From NCBI RefSeq assembly GCF_008831285.2, contig NW_022204849.1:1-24356 (forward strand): DNA of 24,356 nucleotides. The letters are read 5' to 3'. This document shows positions 1-8,505 of the stretch, piece after piece. The stretch's first letter is position 1. Each line of letters begins with the position of its first letter. The position numbers were made by a program, and so were the translations under genes. The DNA comes from Nymphaea colorata. Taxonomy: Eukaryota; Streptophyta; Magnoliopsida; Nymphaeales; Nymphaeaceae. The notes under the pieces are model-generated. The model worked only from the letters and a program-made list of their open reading frames with translations. It did no database searches and had not been told where the DNA came from.

Positions 1-61
1 CCCAACCCCAACCCAACCCCAACCCCAACCCCAACCCCAACCCCAACCCCAACCCCAACCC
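1..61. repeat. Left telomere, C4A2 repeats
   Basis: Tandem CCCCAA units run from base 1 and end at the CCC at 59-61. Two units (1-5 and 12-16) read CCCAA. The first may be cut by the contig end; the second is either a real variant or a one-base deletion of the kind seen throughout the window. C4A2 is the telomere type of oligohymenophorean ciliates. Confidence 0.98.
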
Positions 62-113
62 ACCAATATTGAGTTTGTTAAACAATAATTTTGCTTAGAA
101 CAAGAATAAATAA

Positions 114-626
114 TCATTTATAGAGTTCATGCCTGTGCTGAACAGTTATCTTTCCTTCTATTTCACTTTCTCCATAACATTCTCCTGGAAATTGTGAATG
201 AATCTCTACGGTTGGAACTGTGGCGAGAGTAAATTATGCTCATTCAAGTTCTCTTTCAAGAAGGCTTCAAGTTTCTCGTGAGAATATCGAAGAAGCTCAA
301 ACAATTTTCCCTAAAGCTAGAAAAGTTCCTAATTTTTCTGATATTTTTCATCGATATCAATTCTAAACTCTCCGTATATGAGGCAAGGCTCAATGATATG
401 AAGCTTGATTCTCGGACACTGGCTATTGAACACGTGAAGAATTGCATGATATAATCCTCTCGAATCTTTTCATGAGGTGAAGTTGAAGCCCCACCAATAT
501 GATGCTGCGTGTTTAGTCGATCCTATTCTTCACCTTGTAGAAGAAGGAAGGAAAGGTCAGGCTGGGACAGCTGGTATAGGGAAGTTCGTGAGTCTTGTGA
601 TGAGATGCGGTTCTATATTTGCTCAT
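114..626 (-). CDS. Uncharacterised telomere-adjacent gene
   Basis: I do not recognise the family. The minus strand starts at ATG 626 (MSKYRTASHHK). One correction near 470 joins it to a continuous frame that runs left without TGA to the telomere. Read with TAA/TAG as Glu, that frame is rich in charged residues and aromatics, with pieces such as LYHAILHVFNSQ, IYGEFRIDIDEKY and EKLEAFLKENLNEHN; its second half looks helical. The frame itself has no stop before the C4A2 repeats. A one-base shift near 150 would instead end it at TGA 114-116 (HRHELYK then stop), about 50 bp from the telomere, and that end is used here. The next gene inward ends at 779, also on the minus strand. The opposite strand has an open frame of similar length, but its composition is less convincing. 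Confidence 0.5.
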
Positions 627-778
627 GGATTGATTTGATTTGCTCTTTTTGAAAATTTATAACAAATTAAATAAGTTTCGCTTGGGAAAACACAACAATA
701 ATTGCAATCCTAGACTACAGATAAATTGAACCGATTTTGCCGATCTCAATAACCAATAATCCAAAATATGTTTGGAAA

Positions 779-1338
779 TCAATCATTGTGGACTTTAATA
801 GAAATAACTTTTTCCTGGTTGGTCTTTAGCTGAGCCCATTTGTCATATGCTTCATCCTCTTTGAGAGAGTACACATCCTCCCTACAGTTATTTTTTACTT
901 ATTCTCCCTTGATATCCAAGAGAAGCAGTTTGGGTATGGCCTGATATCGTAAAATTCCTTCAATCCTGGAATCTTCTCATCGACGAAGGGAAGTCCGAGC
1001 CACGGCATGGTCTTTACAAAGTTTTCGTAATCTTTTTTTACCTTATCCAGGCCGACATAGATGATTTCCACTCTCTTCTCCTCGAGGTTCACTTCTTCGT
1101 AGAACTTCTTGAGCAGAGGTACGAAGACTTGCTGACGTTGCACTAGCTAGTAATATATTTACCCACTCGGCTGCGAAGAAGAGCAAGGTGAGGTTGGGTT
1201 ATGTGAGGGTATTTTCGAACTCTACTTCCTAAGATTTGGAAAGAGAGATGAACTTGTTGCCGAGGTTGAGTGGTTTTCTCTTGAGTAGGGGGTTTTCTTA
1301 TTTGGGAGGATGAGATCTCGTAGCTATGCTTCGTCCAT
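779..1338 (-). CDS. Tryparedoxin/nucleoredoxin-like thioredoxin-fold protein
   Basis: Thioredoxin-fold protein of the tryparedoxin/nucleoredoxin family, normally a cytosolic dithiol oxidoreductase of 150-170 residues; this one is about 170. It starts at ATG 1338 (MDEAQLRDLILPNK). The core strand reads NLTLLFFAAEW, followed by VFVPLLKKFYEEVN, KRVEIIYVGLD, the MPWLGLPFVDE loop, then FYDIRPYPN with the cis-Pro, and a C-terminal helix SLKEDEAYDKWAQLK. It ends at TGA 779-781. One missing base at 1282-1286 (a run of five bases) and one near 920 break the frame. The active site is odd: a short intron follows the Trp of the WCxxC motif, and whichever splice is used the CxxC pair is not recovered (best reading W-C-N-x-Q). 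The family is clear; catalytic competence is doubtful. The gene is tandem with the telomeric gene on its 3' side. Confidence 0.85.
1143..1162 (-). other. Candidate 20-nt intron in tryparedoxin-like gene
   Basis: Immediately after the conserved Trp codon the minus strand reads GTAAATATATTACTAGCTAG, with GT and AG ends. Removing all 20 nt restores a Cys after the Trp but leaves a one-base frame break. Removing only the first 16 nt (1147-1162) keeps the frame but gives no Cys. A 20-nt intron also occurs in LIS1. Confidence 0.5.
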
Positions 1339-1640
1339 AGAATAATGAAACTCTAATTTAAATTATAGGGCATCAAATATCTTAAACAATCATATTCAGA
1401 CCGTATACATCATTATAATTTTGAGTGGGTTGGATGGGTATATCGTAAATTTATTTATCTTATGGAATTTATTTATATCCGTGAACTTTTCGAAGATTTT
1501 TAGAAAAGAGGTAAAGAGCCCTTGATGATTGAATTCACCCTCATTGTTGTTTATTTTGCGGATTGTAGGTTTAAAAAATAGAAAGATTGATGATGGGTGA
1601 TTAATAATAAAAAAGGATATAAATAACTACAAACAAACAA
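1339..1640. other. AT-rich intergenic stretch
   Basis: This lies between the start of the tryparedoxin-like gene and the 3' end of the short minus ORF. It is strongly AT-rich with several A and T runs. I see no credible coding frame, RNA gene or repeat in it. It should contain the promoter of the tryparedoxin-like gene. Confidence 0.5.
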
Positions 1641-1889
1641 TCATTGAATAGGCATTCCAAGAACAATCAACCCATTTTTATGCCATATTTCTTGCACATA
1701 ATCGAAAAATATATACATTTATTCTTTATTTTTAGTAGCATAATAATCTTCCTGAGCACATTTTTTTCCCTCAAAAAAGCAGGACAAAGCCTCCTTTCCC
1801 AAATTTTAAACTCGTCATTCTTCGTTTCCGGTCCAAGTAGCGAGATAACTACATTTATCCTTAAAATATTAGAAATCGGTAAGTAGCAT
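1641..1889 (-). CDS. Short protein with an internal in-frame TGA
   Basis: Family not recognised. A single frame of 83 codons runs from ATG 1889 (MLLTDFEYFKDKCSYLATW) to TGA 1641-1643, with one TGA inside at 1815-1817. Both sides of that codon look coding when TAA is read as Glu: GKEALSCFFEGKKCAQEDYY, then MYIFFDYVQEIWHKNG and LIVLGMPIQ at the end. The internal TGA may be a sequencing substitution, a readthrough codon or the true stop. A frame-shifted reading also exists (NDEFKIWERR) but needs indels. The ATG lies only 23 bp from the start codon of the divergent laforin-like gene. The plus strand is also open here and ends in a possible GTAAGT...CAG intron at 1880-1897, so an upstream exon of the laforin-like gene is an alternative. 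Confidence 0.42.
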
Positions 1890-1912
1890 TCCCCAGACTA
1901 TAATTATTACTT

Positions 1913-3212
1913 ATGTAGTGCAATTTCAAGAAAGGAAAAAATAAAAAATCAAACAGAAATCTCATCGTTCCCGCCATTACCTTCTCACTCACGAGGGCGC
2001 TACCCTTCGGAAAGGCCATCTACGTCTGTGGTAGCATCCCTGAGCTCGGTTTTTGGGATCCAAAGCGTTCCTTTCGTCTAAGCTGGACTTAGGTAACATT
2101 TTTGATAATATAGACTAATTGCTGGGTCGGCACTCTGGAGCTGACTAAAGGCCACTCAGGGGTAATTGAGTTCAAATTCGTCACCTCTGACTGGTAAATG
2201 AGGGAAAATAGCAAAGTGGAATGGTAATTTGGCAAAATAAACCGAAAAATTTAAATAAATTCCCTAAGACACCATTCCGTTTACAGTAAGACAACCATAT
2301 ATTCAGATGCAGAATGGAATCGACAGTTAATTGTCCTCTGTTTGCATGCCCCCCAGGACTCTGAACACTTTAGCCGGTATTACGTATCGGGAAGCATATA
2401 GACTTTGGGAAATTGGAAAAACTATAAAGAGCTTAACCCGATAAGCAAAGAAACGAAAGATCTACTCAACTTGTATTTCAAAACCGACCCTGAGTTTTCC
2501 TGCGAGGTCAACTTGTCCTCGTTTTATACCTTCACCTTTTCCGTTAACTTGGATGAAGATCCAGTCAGTTACACCTATCTTCGAAAGGGAGATATCAGCC
2601 AAAAGGAAATGCATCTTGAAAGGGTCGTCTCCATGGATGGCCAAGCGGCTCCTAGAGGACGCATCAAATAGATTGGCTGGGTAGGTTGCAAATACATTAT
2701 CGATGAGCCATAGTTCGACCAGCTTTTGATCGAGAGACTCACCAGCAAGCTATACTTGGCTACGAACCTAAAAAACACAGCTCATTTTTAGAAAATCTTG
2801 GAAAAGCATATCACCACTATCGTTAGCATCAATAGCATAGATTAAGATTATGCCATTAGCAACTATTATCTTAGTACTTTGTGCAAGGAAAGGAACATTG
2901 ATTTAAGGTTTGGACCGTGAGGAACTAACTAACAATAAGTTCGTCAATGAAGCCAAGGACATAATCTTCGATATCGAGAATTTGATGATCAATGGACATC
3001 GGGTCTGCTTGCATTGTAGCAAAAAATTGATAAAATCTGCACCGATCAAGCTTCTCTATTGACATACTTGAGGGATTTCCGTTCTGCTAGCCATCGAATT
3101 GATCAAAAGCGAAGTTCTGGTCTCAGAGGTGCACTGCAAGATAGCTGAGGACGTATTTTATATCGTCAACAATAAGATATCAAGAGGAAAGACTCAGATC
3201 AAAAGCCACTGA
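1913..3212 (+). CDS. Laforin-like glucan phosphatase (CBM20 + DSP), degenerate active site
   Basis: Laforin-type protein, a family that binds glycogen or starch and removes phosphate from it. It starts at ATG 1913. CBM20 occupies about residues 20-110: ITFSLTRALPFGKAIYVCGS, PELGFWDPKRSF, GTLELTKGHSGVIEFKFV and the conserved W-E-F-G-K-I-N-R, with TAA as E. A second CBM20-like segment (YYVSGSI-TLGNWKNYKEL, about residue 155) follows. The phosphatase domain begins near residue 276 (LTSKLYLATNLKNTAHF, SIDEDYAI, STLCKERNIDL). The P-loop region reads VCLHCSKKLIKSAPI. The family signature is HC-x5-R; here the Arg position is Lys (3033-3035) and the Gly residues are absent. Frame breaks occur near 2918 and between 3050 and 3095. 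It ends at TGA 3210-3212, one base from the stop of the convergent gene. Alternative: another CBM20-DSP protein such as an LSF/SEX4 relative, but the order CBM then DSP favours laforin. Confidence 0.85.
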
Positions 3213-3213
3213 T

Positions 3214-3891
3214 TCATTTATATTTTACATTTTTCCGTATTCTATCAATAGTAAAGTATTTATTAATCATTTGCTTTGCTCGAGCTGAAGGTATCAGAGG
3301 ATTCCTGACTATTTGGTTAATCTTTGTCTTGATATCCTTAGTCTTCAATGTTTCGTTCAGAATGTTTTATTTGATTTTGAACAGTTTTTCCTGCCATTAT
3401 GCCTTTCTTTTGCGATGGCAGTTATATTCGAATTTCAGTGCCTCCACTTCTCCTTACAGTTACTCACTCCTATTCTGGGATTGTTTGATCTCGTCAAGCA
3501 CATATTTGGCTTTACTGTTATTTTATGCGAGCTTGTCAGCGCAATTAAGGGTTCCCTTTAAGGCGTTTTTCACTTTTCTGCTATTTGCTTCTCCAGGTAA
3601 GCTATATATTCATTCTATTTCTCTTACATTAAAATTGCTCGTTTATCACTAATTTCTTTGAGCATTTAATTCTTCTCGGAATTCAATCGTAGCAAATGTG
3701 TCTTTTCTTCATTTTTTTATGATGATTTTCTACATTTTCTTTGTCTTTCTTACCAAGCATTTTCGATACCATCTTTGGATGGTGATGATTTTTTCCTTGT
3801 AAAGATTATAGAAGGTCATATTTTTTTGTTATTTCATGTTGGAATACTTTCGTTTGTTTTTTTATTCGAGTTACTGCTTGACGGTTGTCAT
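3214..3891 (-). CDS. IQ-motif coiled-coil protein
   Basis: About 225 residues, mostly Lys/Glu-rich helix. Near residue 35 it has an IQ calmodulin-binding motif, TIQRWYRKCLVRKTKK (IQxxxRxxxxR pattern), so calmodulin or centrin binding is likely; beyond that the function is unknown. Coiled-coil segments follow (LEKQIAEK, KYVLDEIKQSQN, LNETLKTKDIKTK). It starts at ATG 3891 (MTTVKQ, with UAR read as Glu after it). An upstream ATG at 3917 (MSSPNTT) would need a frame correction. Two one-base corrections, near 3709 and 3570, join the frames. It ends at TGA 3214-3216, facing the laforin-like gene with a single base between the stops. Such proteins are common in the cilium and cortex of ciliates; assigning this one there is inference. 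Confidence 0.7.
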
Positions 3892-3990
3892 GAAATTGTG
3901 GTATTTGGACTGCTCATTTTCAAAATGTTAGAAGCAAATTATAACGTATAAATTTAATAACTCATATAAGGATATTTAAAGGGGAATCAA

Positions 3991-5005
3991 TCAGAATTTG
4001 GTTGTTTTTTACTCCTTTTTAACTTCGTCTTGAATGGCAAACGAAAGGTGTGGCCTGTATACTGGACCTTCCTTGGAGACTGCCTTGAATCCTCCCACCA
4101 ATCTCACTGTTTTTTAATGTTTGTGATCTTGTTGTCGATCTCAATGTCGAAGCCCAGTCCCTCAAGTTTTACTTCATCCACGCTTCCGTCTAGGCCGAAG
4201 AAATGGATGAGCCATCCACTGTATTTGGTGGTGGAGCCTGAGCCAAGCCGACCTCTTTCTGAGTTTACGATCTTATTCCAAAAGTCAAGGTCAACTTTTT
4301 CTTCATAGGTCTCCACGAATTTCTCCAAGATGTATGACACCTTACCTACGTAGTTTTCATTTGCCATCCACATCGTACTCTTTAAGGAACTATATCTTAC
4401 TCCTCAGGTTCTTCCAGTCGTCAATTGTGCCTCCAAAGTGAACGTTTTGGATGCCGCACATGGGTATGCATCTTCCATAGCTGAAATATTTTTGGTATGT
4501 GTTCATTACCGTAGCGATGGAGATCAATTTTCAATCCTTCCAGTTGTGGAAAGTTTGATTCCATCTTTTCGGTGACTCCTTTTGTGGTGTTTTTTTTGAT
4601 TTCCTCAATCATGAGGGTGAAGAACTAATCCCACTGTGATTCAAGGAGCTAGTTATGTGTGGTAACTGTCAGCTTCTTTTGCCCCTCATGGCTGACGAAA
4701 GCGGTTCTAAGCTCCTCAGCGTGATCATTGACGTATTTGGAGAAGAAGAGCATGATGACTATCCACACATCATCAGGAGTGATCTTGACATCACCGTGAT
4801 TGTTGTAAGCTTATAAGAAGGCACTGAAAAATCCATTGTCAAAGTGGGCCCTGTCGGTTCCCTTGCAAGTCTATTCATAGGTGAGGAGAGGCTTCCTTCC
4901 TCGTTAATTGTGCAGGTCTCTGCCATCAAACTGGTTATTGTATCTCTGGACTTCCTTGAACTAGAGAGTTTGGAGATGGATCTTCTTGAATGTTTAGCCT
5001 TGCAT
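3991..5005 (-). CDS. DUF4419 domain protein
   Basis: Member of the DUF4419 family (Pfam domain of unknown function found in fungi, Dictyostelium and ciliates). It starts at ATG 5005. Family landmarks in order: NGFFSAFL-E-AYNNHGDVKI, PDDVWIVIMLFFSKYVNDHA, EELRTAFVSHEGQKKL, a degenerate STTGRIEN, ISIATVMNTYQKYFSYGRC, then CGIQNVHFGGTIDDWKNL, ILEKFVETYEEKVDLDFWNK, the SGWLIHFFGLDGS motif, and a C-terminal VGGFKAVSKEGPVYRPHLSF before TGA 3991-3993. Length (about 338 codons) fits the family. Frame breaks occur near 4555, 4535, 4378 and 4115, each one or two bases. No biochemical role is known for the family. It is followed after 100 bp by the IQ gene in the same direction. Confidence 0.86.
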
Positions 5006-5227
5006 GAAATGATTATATGACGATTCTGATGTTTTAAAGTATTAATATAATATTTCTTGTGGACGAGCCTATCAATACTTATCCTATATCTGCAAGTATG
5101 GAAAGAGTAAATTCATTTTAACAATAACGTCGTATAGTGAGCTCTGTTACCTGTCATTAGAAGATGGCAGAAGAAGAGTATATGCGTTAATGAAAAATGA
5201 GAAAATCATGGATCAATAAAGTCAAAA

Positions 5228-5817
5228 TCATCTTTTTTAAATAATTCTGACAGTATACTCCAAAAGTTCATCCCGATCCCTTATCTTTTGTTCCAAGCAT
5301 TCCTGGTTTTTGATCATCTCGGATATCTTTTCATCTTTCTTCACAATAATATCGATAGTTTCGTCTATGCTTTTATATGCCTCACGTTCCAAGTTTTTCG
5401 TTATCATGATCATCTTTTCAGTCTTATAAAGCTTCGTTTCAACTGCTATATGGTCTCTTGCTGTTTTTGGATCTGTTTGATGAGAGTTGACTCCTCGTTA
5501 GATTTATTGGTGCACTATGAGGATGTTGATTTTATCGAATCTTTTGATTTTATGGAACAGCTCTTCAGGGATTGTTTTTGTACGGCCATGGGAAATTCGT
5601 TCATTCTTTCATTTACCCTATTACGGTAGCAAGCATTTCCAGAATCATTGATGACTTCCATGAAAAAGGAAAAGATCTGTTTGAAGTTTTGGCATAATGT
5701 AAGCGCTTACTTGCTGTATGAATACCGATTCTCATCGAGGAAATTTCTTGCCTCTTGAATGGCTAAGGAAAGTGGTGAAGTAGATTTTAGGTGGTCTGAA
5801 TTGTTGATTTAGCACAT
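5228..5817 (-). CDS. Coiled-coil protein, possibly SNARE-like
   Basis: About 195 residues starting MCEINNSDHLKS at ATG 5817. The first half is a helical domain (LAIQEARNFLDENRYSY, ALTLCQNFKQIFSFFMEVIN). A one-base correction near 5440 leads to a long amphipathic helix, YKTEKMIMITKNLEREAY, then SIDETIDIIVKKDEKISEMI and NQECLEQKIRDRDELLEY. The heptad pattern of this helix resembles a SNARE motif (TIDxIxxRxExL), but no membrane anchor follows and the central ionic-layer residue is not clear, so an ordinary coiled coil is equally likely. It ends at TGA 5228-5230. Neighbours on both sides point the same way, with about 130-220 bp between genes. Confidence 0.62.
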
Positions 5818-5945
5818 AACAGTATAATTATTTTAGGAATATTCGACATATTGATGATCTCATTTTTCGGTCATTCATCCATTTATTATTCCGTTCATTT
5901 ATCTAATGATTACCCTATTCGGAACATTACCCAATTTAAATATAA

Positions 5946-6524
5946 TCATACGTTGTAAAAAAGCAAAATTAATCCAAAATGGCAAGTCAGTAAAAATGGT
6001 GGCCCTTTTTCAAAAATACTCAAATCTAAATACTCAAAAACAATGATCAAATAAGTTTTTATGGGTAAGTTTTTCCTAAAGAGTTGATTTAAGTTATAAA
6101 GGCTCTTTTTTTCATCCATTTTTACCAGTCTAAAGGTCACGTATTAAAGTTCTTCTCGTTATCGTTGCTCTAGAGGCTCGCTATACTTTTCCAATCCTTT
6201 GAGATGCTTTTATAATTCATCTTCCATTCGAAATTTGACAAACAAATCTTTCTTCACCGTGAATGCATTCTCGTTGATAGTTCCCTCCATGGTCTACAGA
6301 GATGCCAGCTTCATCAGTTTTTAATTCGTATCACATTTTTTATGGGATTCCCTCAACTCCTCAACTATCCAATGCATGTCCGGACTACTGATCCGCTTCC
6401 GTATCGACCGACGTCCCGAACTTAACTCGTAGGAGTTGTGTCCAGCTTCATCTTTTACGTGCCTTTATGGGGAATTTAAGTTTTCTTCCAAAGGAGATGA
6501 ATGTGTTTTTTTGTGATTAGACAT
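5946..6524 (-). CDS. Charged helical protein of unknown function
   Basis: It starts at ATG 6524 (MSNHKKTHSSPLEENLNSP) and runs about 130 codons in a single frame without correction. The N-terminal third is Ser/Arg-rich and looks disordered; then SPDMHWIVEELRESHKKCD and FTVKKDLFVKFRMEDEL lead to a charged coiled coil, KHLKGLEKYSEPLEQ, rich in UAR codons read as Glu. Coding character is strong down to about 6140. The frame stays open to TGA 5946-5948, but the last 60 codons are hydrophobic and AT-driven, so the true end may lie upstream after a small intron or indel near 6127. No domain recognised. Confidence 0.6.
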
Positions 6525-6778
6525 ATATGATTGCTTTGTAATATACGGAGTCAGTAATAAATTAAAAATAAGGAAGAAATATACCAGTTGATAGTGAGTT
6601 AATCCGAGTTTTTGCTTTATTTCAATAAATTCCTAATAGAGGTCCTAAGGCAAAATATCAAAAAACCTGACTTTTTCGATGAGAAATTCTTCCAATTTAG
6701 TTTAGATGCTCAGATCAACTCAAAACCAACTAAAATGAAGGCTAAATTAACTCTATAATTAGTTTCTTGAATATATAT
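6525..6778. other. Intergenic, AT-rich
   Basis: This 254-bp gap separates two co-directional minus genes. It contains only AT-rich sequence with A/T runs; I see no gene or structure. It presumably carries the promoter of the 6524 gene. Confidence 0.5.
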
Positions 6779-7006
6779 TCAGATGATAGGTTTTATATAG
6801 CTTTGACCAAGGGATAAATAATCGGGCTCAAAAAAATAATTTTCTTCAATAAGTTATAGTTAAAAAGGTACGGTTGGCCATGATTTACCATCTACTTGGA
6901 TCTTCGAGATGTTTGAAAAAGAAAGCAAAACGCTTGTCTAAATTCCATATTTCATAGATACACGATATACAAGCTTCCCTTGGCTTTTATCAAGCTTATC
7001 AGGCAT
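6779..7006 (-). CDS. 75-residue protein of unknown function
   Basis: An intact frame from ATG 7006 to TGA 6779-6781 with no correction needed. The sequence looks like a small beta-rich domain: KLVYRVSMKYGIETSVLLSF, SNISKIQVDGKSWPTVPFEL, then YFFEPDYLSLGQSYIKPII. The acidic run in the middle comes from TAA codons read as Glu. A CFAP20-like (DUF667) beta-sandwich fragment is a thought, based only on the strand/loop pattern; it is unproven. A longer plus-strand frame overlaps it (about 6684-7236) but has no clear start and worse composition. It may be the 3' part of one gene together with the 7124-7437 frame if an indel or intron lies between. Confidence 0.55.
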
Positions 7007-7123
7007 TAATATGCCTAAAATGCCTACTTAGATTCGAGATAACAAACTTTATTGCTTTTTTACCTTGTGATAATGGTGAGTATTAAAATATTCGGCTTGA
7101 TTACAAAAAATATTAACGTTGGG

Positions 7124-7437
7124 TCATATATAAGTGGTCTAAAAAACAACAGGAGAGCTTTGAGCAGCCTCCTCCCAAAATATTATAATTTTATTATCCA
7201 TTGTTTATAATAAGCATTTCATCTTGAATAATTCAAAAATCCCTGAACCCAAAGCACATTTTTTCTTTTTCTTGCATTTAATGCTTCCCTATTCCGGTAC
7301 GGTCAAAGTCCATTACCCTGGATGTATACGTGGTCATCGGTATGAGGTTAGGATCTTAATCTCCATAAAAATAGGTTCGAAATGAACCGAATGAAGGTAA
7401 ATTAGGCGATCGATGGGTCTGAATAAGTGAAAGACAT
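7124..7437 (-). CDS. Short protein, frame-broken
   Basis: It begins at ATG 7437 (MSFTYSDPSIAEFTFIRFIS) and, after one-base corrections near 7309 and 7231, continues as DFDRTGIGKHEMQEKEKMCF and CLLETMDNKIIIFWEEAAQS to TGA 7124-7126. Family not recognised. The 37-bp gap to the next upstream minus gene and the composition support a gene, but with two corrections in about 100 codons confidence is low. Confidence 0.4.
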
Positions 7438-7474
7438 AAATGAGATAAACATATGAATTGCGTGGGGGATTGTT

Positions 7475-7675
7475 TCATTTCTATTTTTTGTCAGCTTGGA
7501 CCAAGAGGCCTTTCTAAGTTAAAATTGCTGGTTTAAGCTTAGAAAAATCTACATTCGCTCTCAATTCATCAAAAGATGTCACCTTTTGAACCTTAAAAGT
7601 CCCGCTTGGGACTATCTTCCATCTTTGACACTCTCTTTCGTTGATTTCGAGGACTCTATTCACTTGGGTCGCCAT
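7475..7675 (-). CDS. 66-residue protein of unknown function
   Basis: A clean, uncorrected frame from ATG 7675 to TGA 7475-7477. It reads MATQVNRVLEINERECQRWK, then IVPSGTFKVQKVTSFDELRA and a basic tail ending ADKKEK, with UAR read as Glu. It is not recognised. Short soluble proteins of this sort in ciliates are often cytoskeletal or mitochondrial small subunits; that is only a suggestion. One of three short intact or near-intact ORFs in a row on this strand. Confidence 0.6.
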
Positions 7676-8003
7676 TAATGAGATTTTAAAATTAATATAA
7701 ATCGTTCAATTATATTTCTCGAATTAATACAACCCGTATGGAAGGAGCGGAGATATTCATTATTCTGTCAAAAGATATAAGTATTTGTCGATTTCACTCA
7801 AAGGTAAAGTTTATTGACTTGTGAGGATTTGAAACAAATGTGAATCTTTTTTGAATGTGTTGAATCCTCGATAAGAAATCTTGGGAGTGGGATTGGTTTG
7901 TAATATTAAATGGGGGAAAAAGTGATAATCTATTCTATATGATTTTAGCCTGATTTATATTGATATTTTTGTTAGAGATTTATCTTCTAAAATATGATCT
8001 TTT
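7676..8003. other. Intergenic, AT-rich
   Basis: About 330 bp upstream of the 7475-7675 gene. AT-rich with poly-A and poly-T stretches. A plus-strand ATG at 7738 opens 28 codons only. I see no convincing gene, RNA or repeat; it is the likely promoter region of the minus-strand gene. Confidence 0.5.
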
Positions 8004-8437
8004 TCATTTTATAGAGGTCACCCACGGAACAATACATTTATTGGCTATCGAGGCACTATCTTTTCTGATTCTGCATGTTTGGGGATTATAGATATTTCCC
8101 ATGTGATTCTTGAAGCATTCATTATTATCCAAGTGCCGCCCTATCTTTCTCTATTTGGAAAACCTATACCCTCGGAAGCATTTATATTTTGTTTTCATGC
8201 AATTGGCCCACTCAATCGGACTCTTGGAGAAAAAATCATTGATGGATGATAGTGGAAAATCATGAAGTTAAATATCTTTGCCGTCTAGAGGCTTATTAGG
8301 CTGATATACATATCAAAAATCGAATGCTTTGGCAAGAGGCGAATGGCGTGCAAAACATTCACTCTTATAATTAATATCGGCGCTAATACTGGTTAATAAG
8401 AGTATGGAGAATCAAATATAGATGGCCTTACAAACAT
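8004..8437 (-). CDS. Cys/Lys-rich protein of unknown function
   Basis: It starts at ATG 8437 (MFVRPSIFDSPYSYEPVLAP). One-base shifts near 8380 and 8325 lead into a long clean frame: YQPNKPLDGKDIELHDFPL, SINDFFSKSPIEWANCMKTK, KCFRGYRFSKERKIGRHLD, NECFKNHMGNIYNPQTCRI, ending KCIVPWVTSIK at TGA 8004-8006. About 145 residues, basic, with five Cys spread through it but no standard zinc-finger spacing. Family not recognised. The plus strand over 8010-8247 is also open and protein-like, but the Lys/Asp/Cys composition favours the minus strand. It lies 68 bp downstream of the next minus gene. Confidence 0.58.
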
Positions 8438-8505
8438 AATTTTATTTATTTTTAGCAAAGATTGAAATGATCACCAGCCTTAAACTTTCTCTTACCACTC
8501 TTTCC

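Noticed and set aside
198-638. Plus-strand gene near the left telomere
   Set aside because: Several open plus frames exist, but they need more shifts, and the minus frame is longer with better charged-residue composition when UAR is Glu.
7360-7400. tRNA-like T-arm (GGTTCGAAATGAACC)
   Set aside because: Only a short palindrome; no acceptor, D or anticodon arm fits around it. I found no tRNA gene in the window.
8010-8247. Plus-strand 77-codon protein-like frame
   Set aside because: No start codon and less polar than the overlapping minus frame, which extends further and fits the gene spacing.
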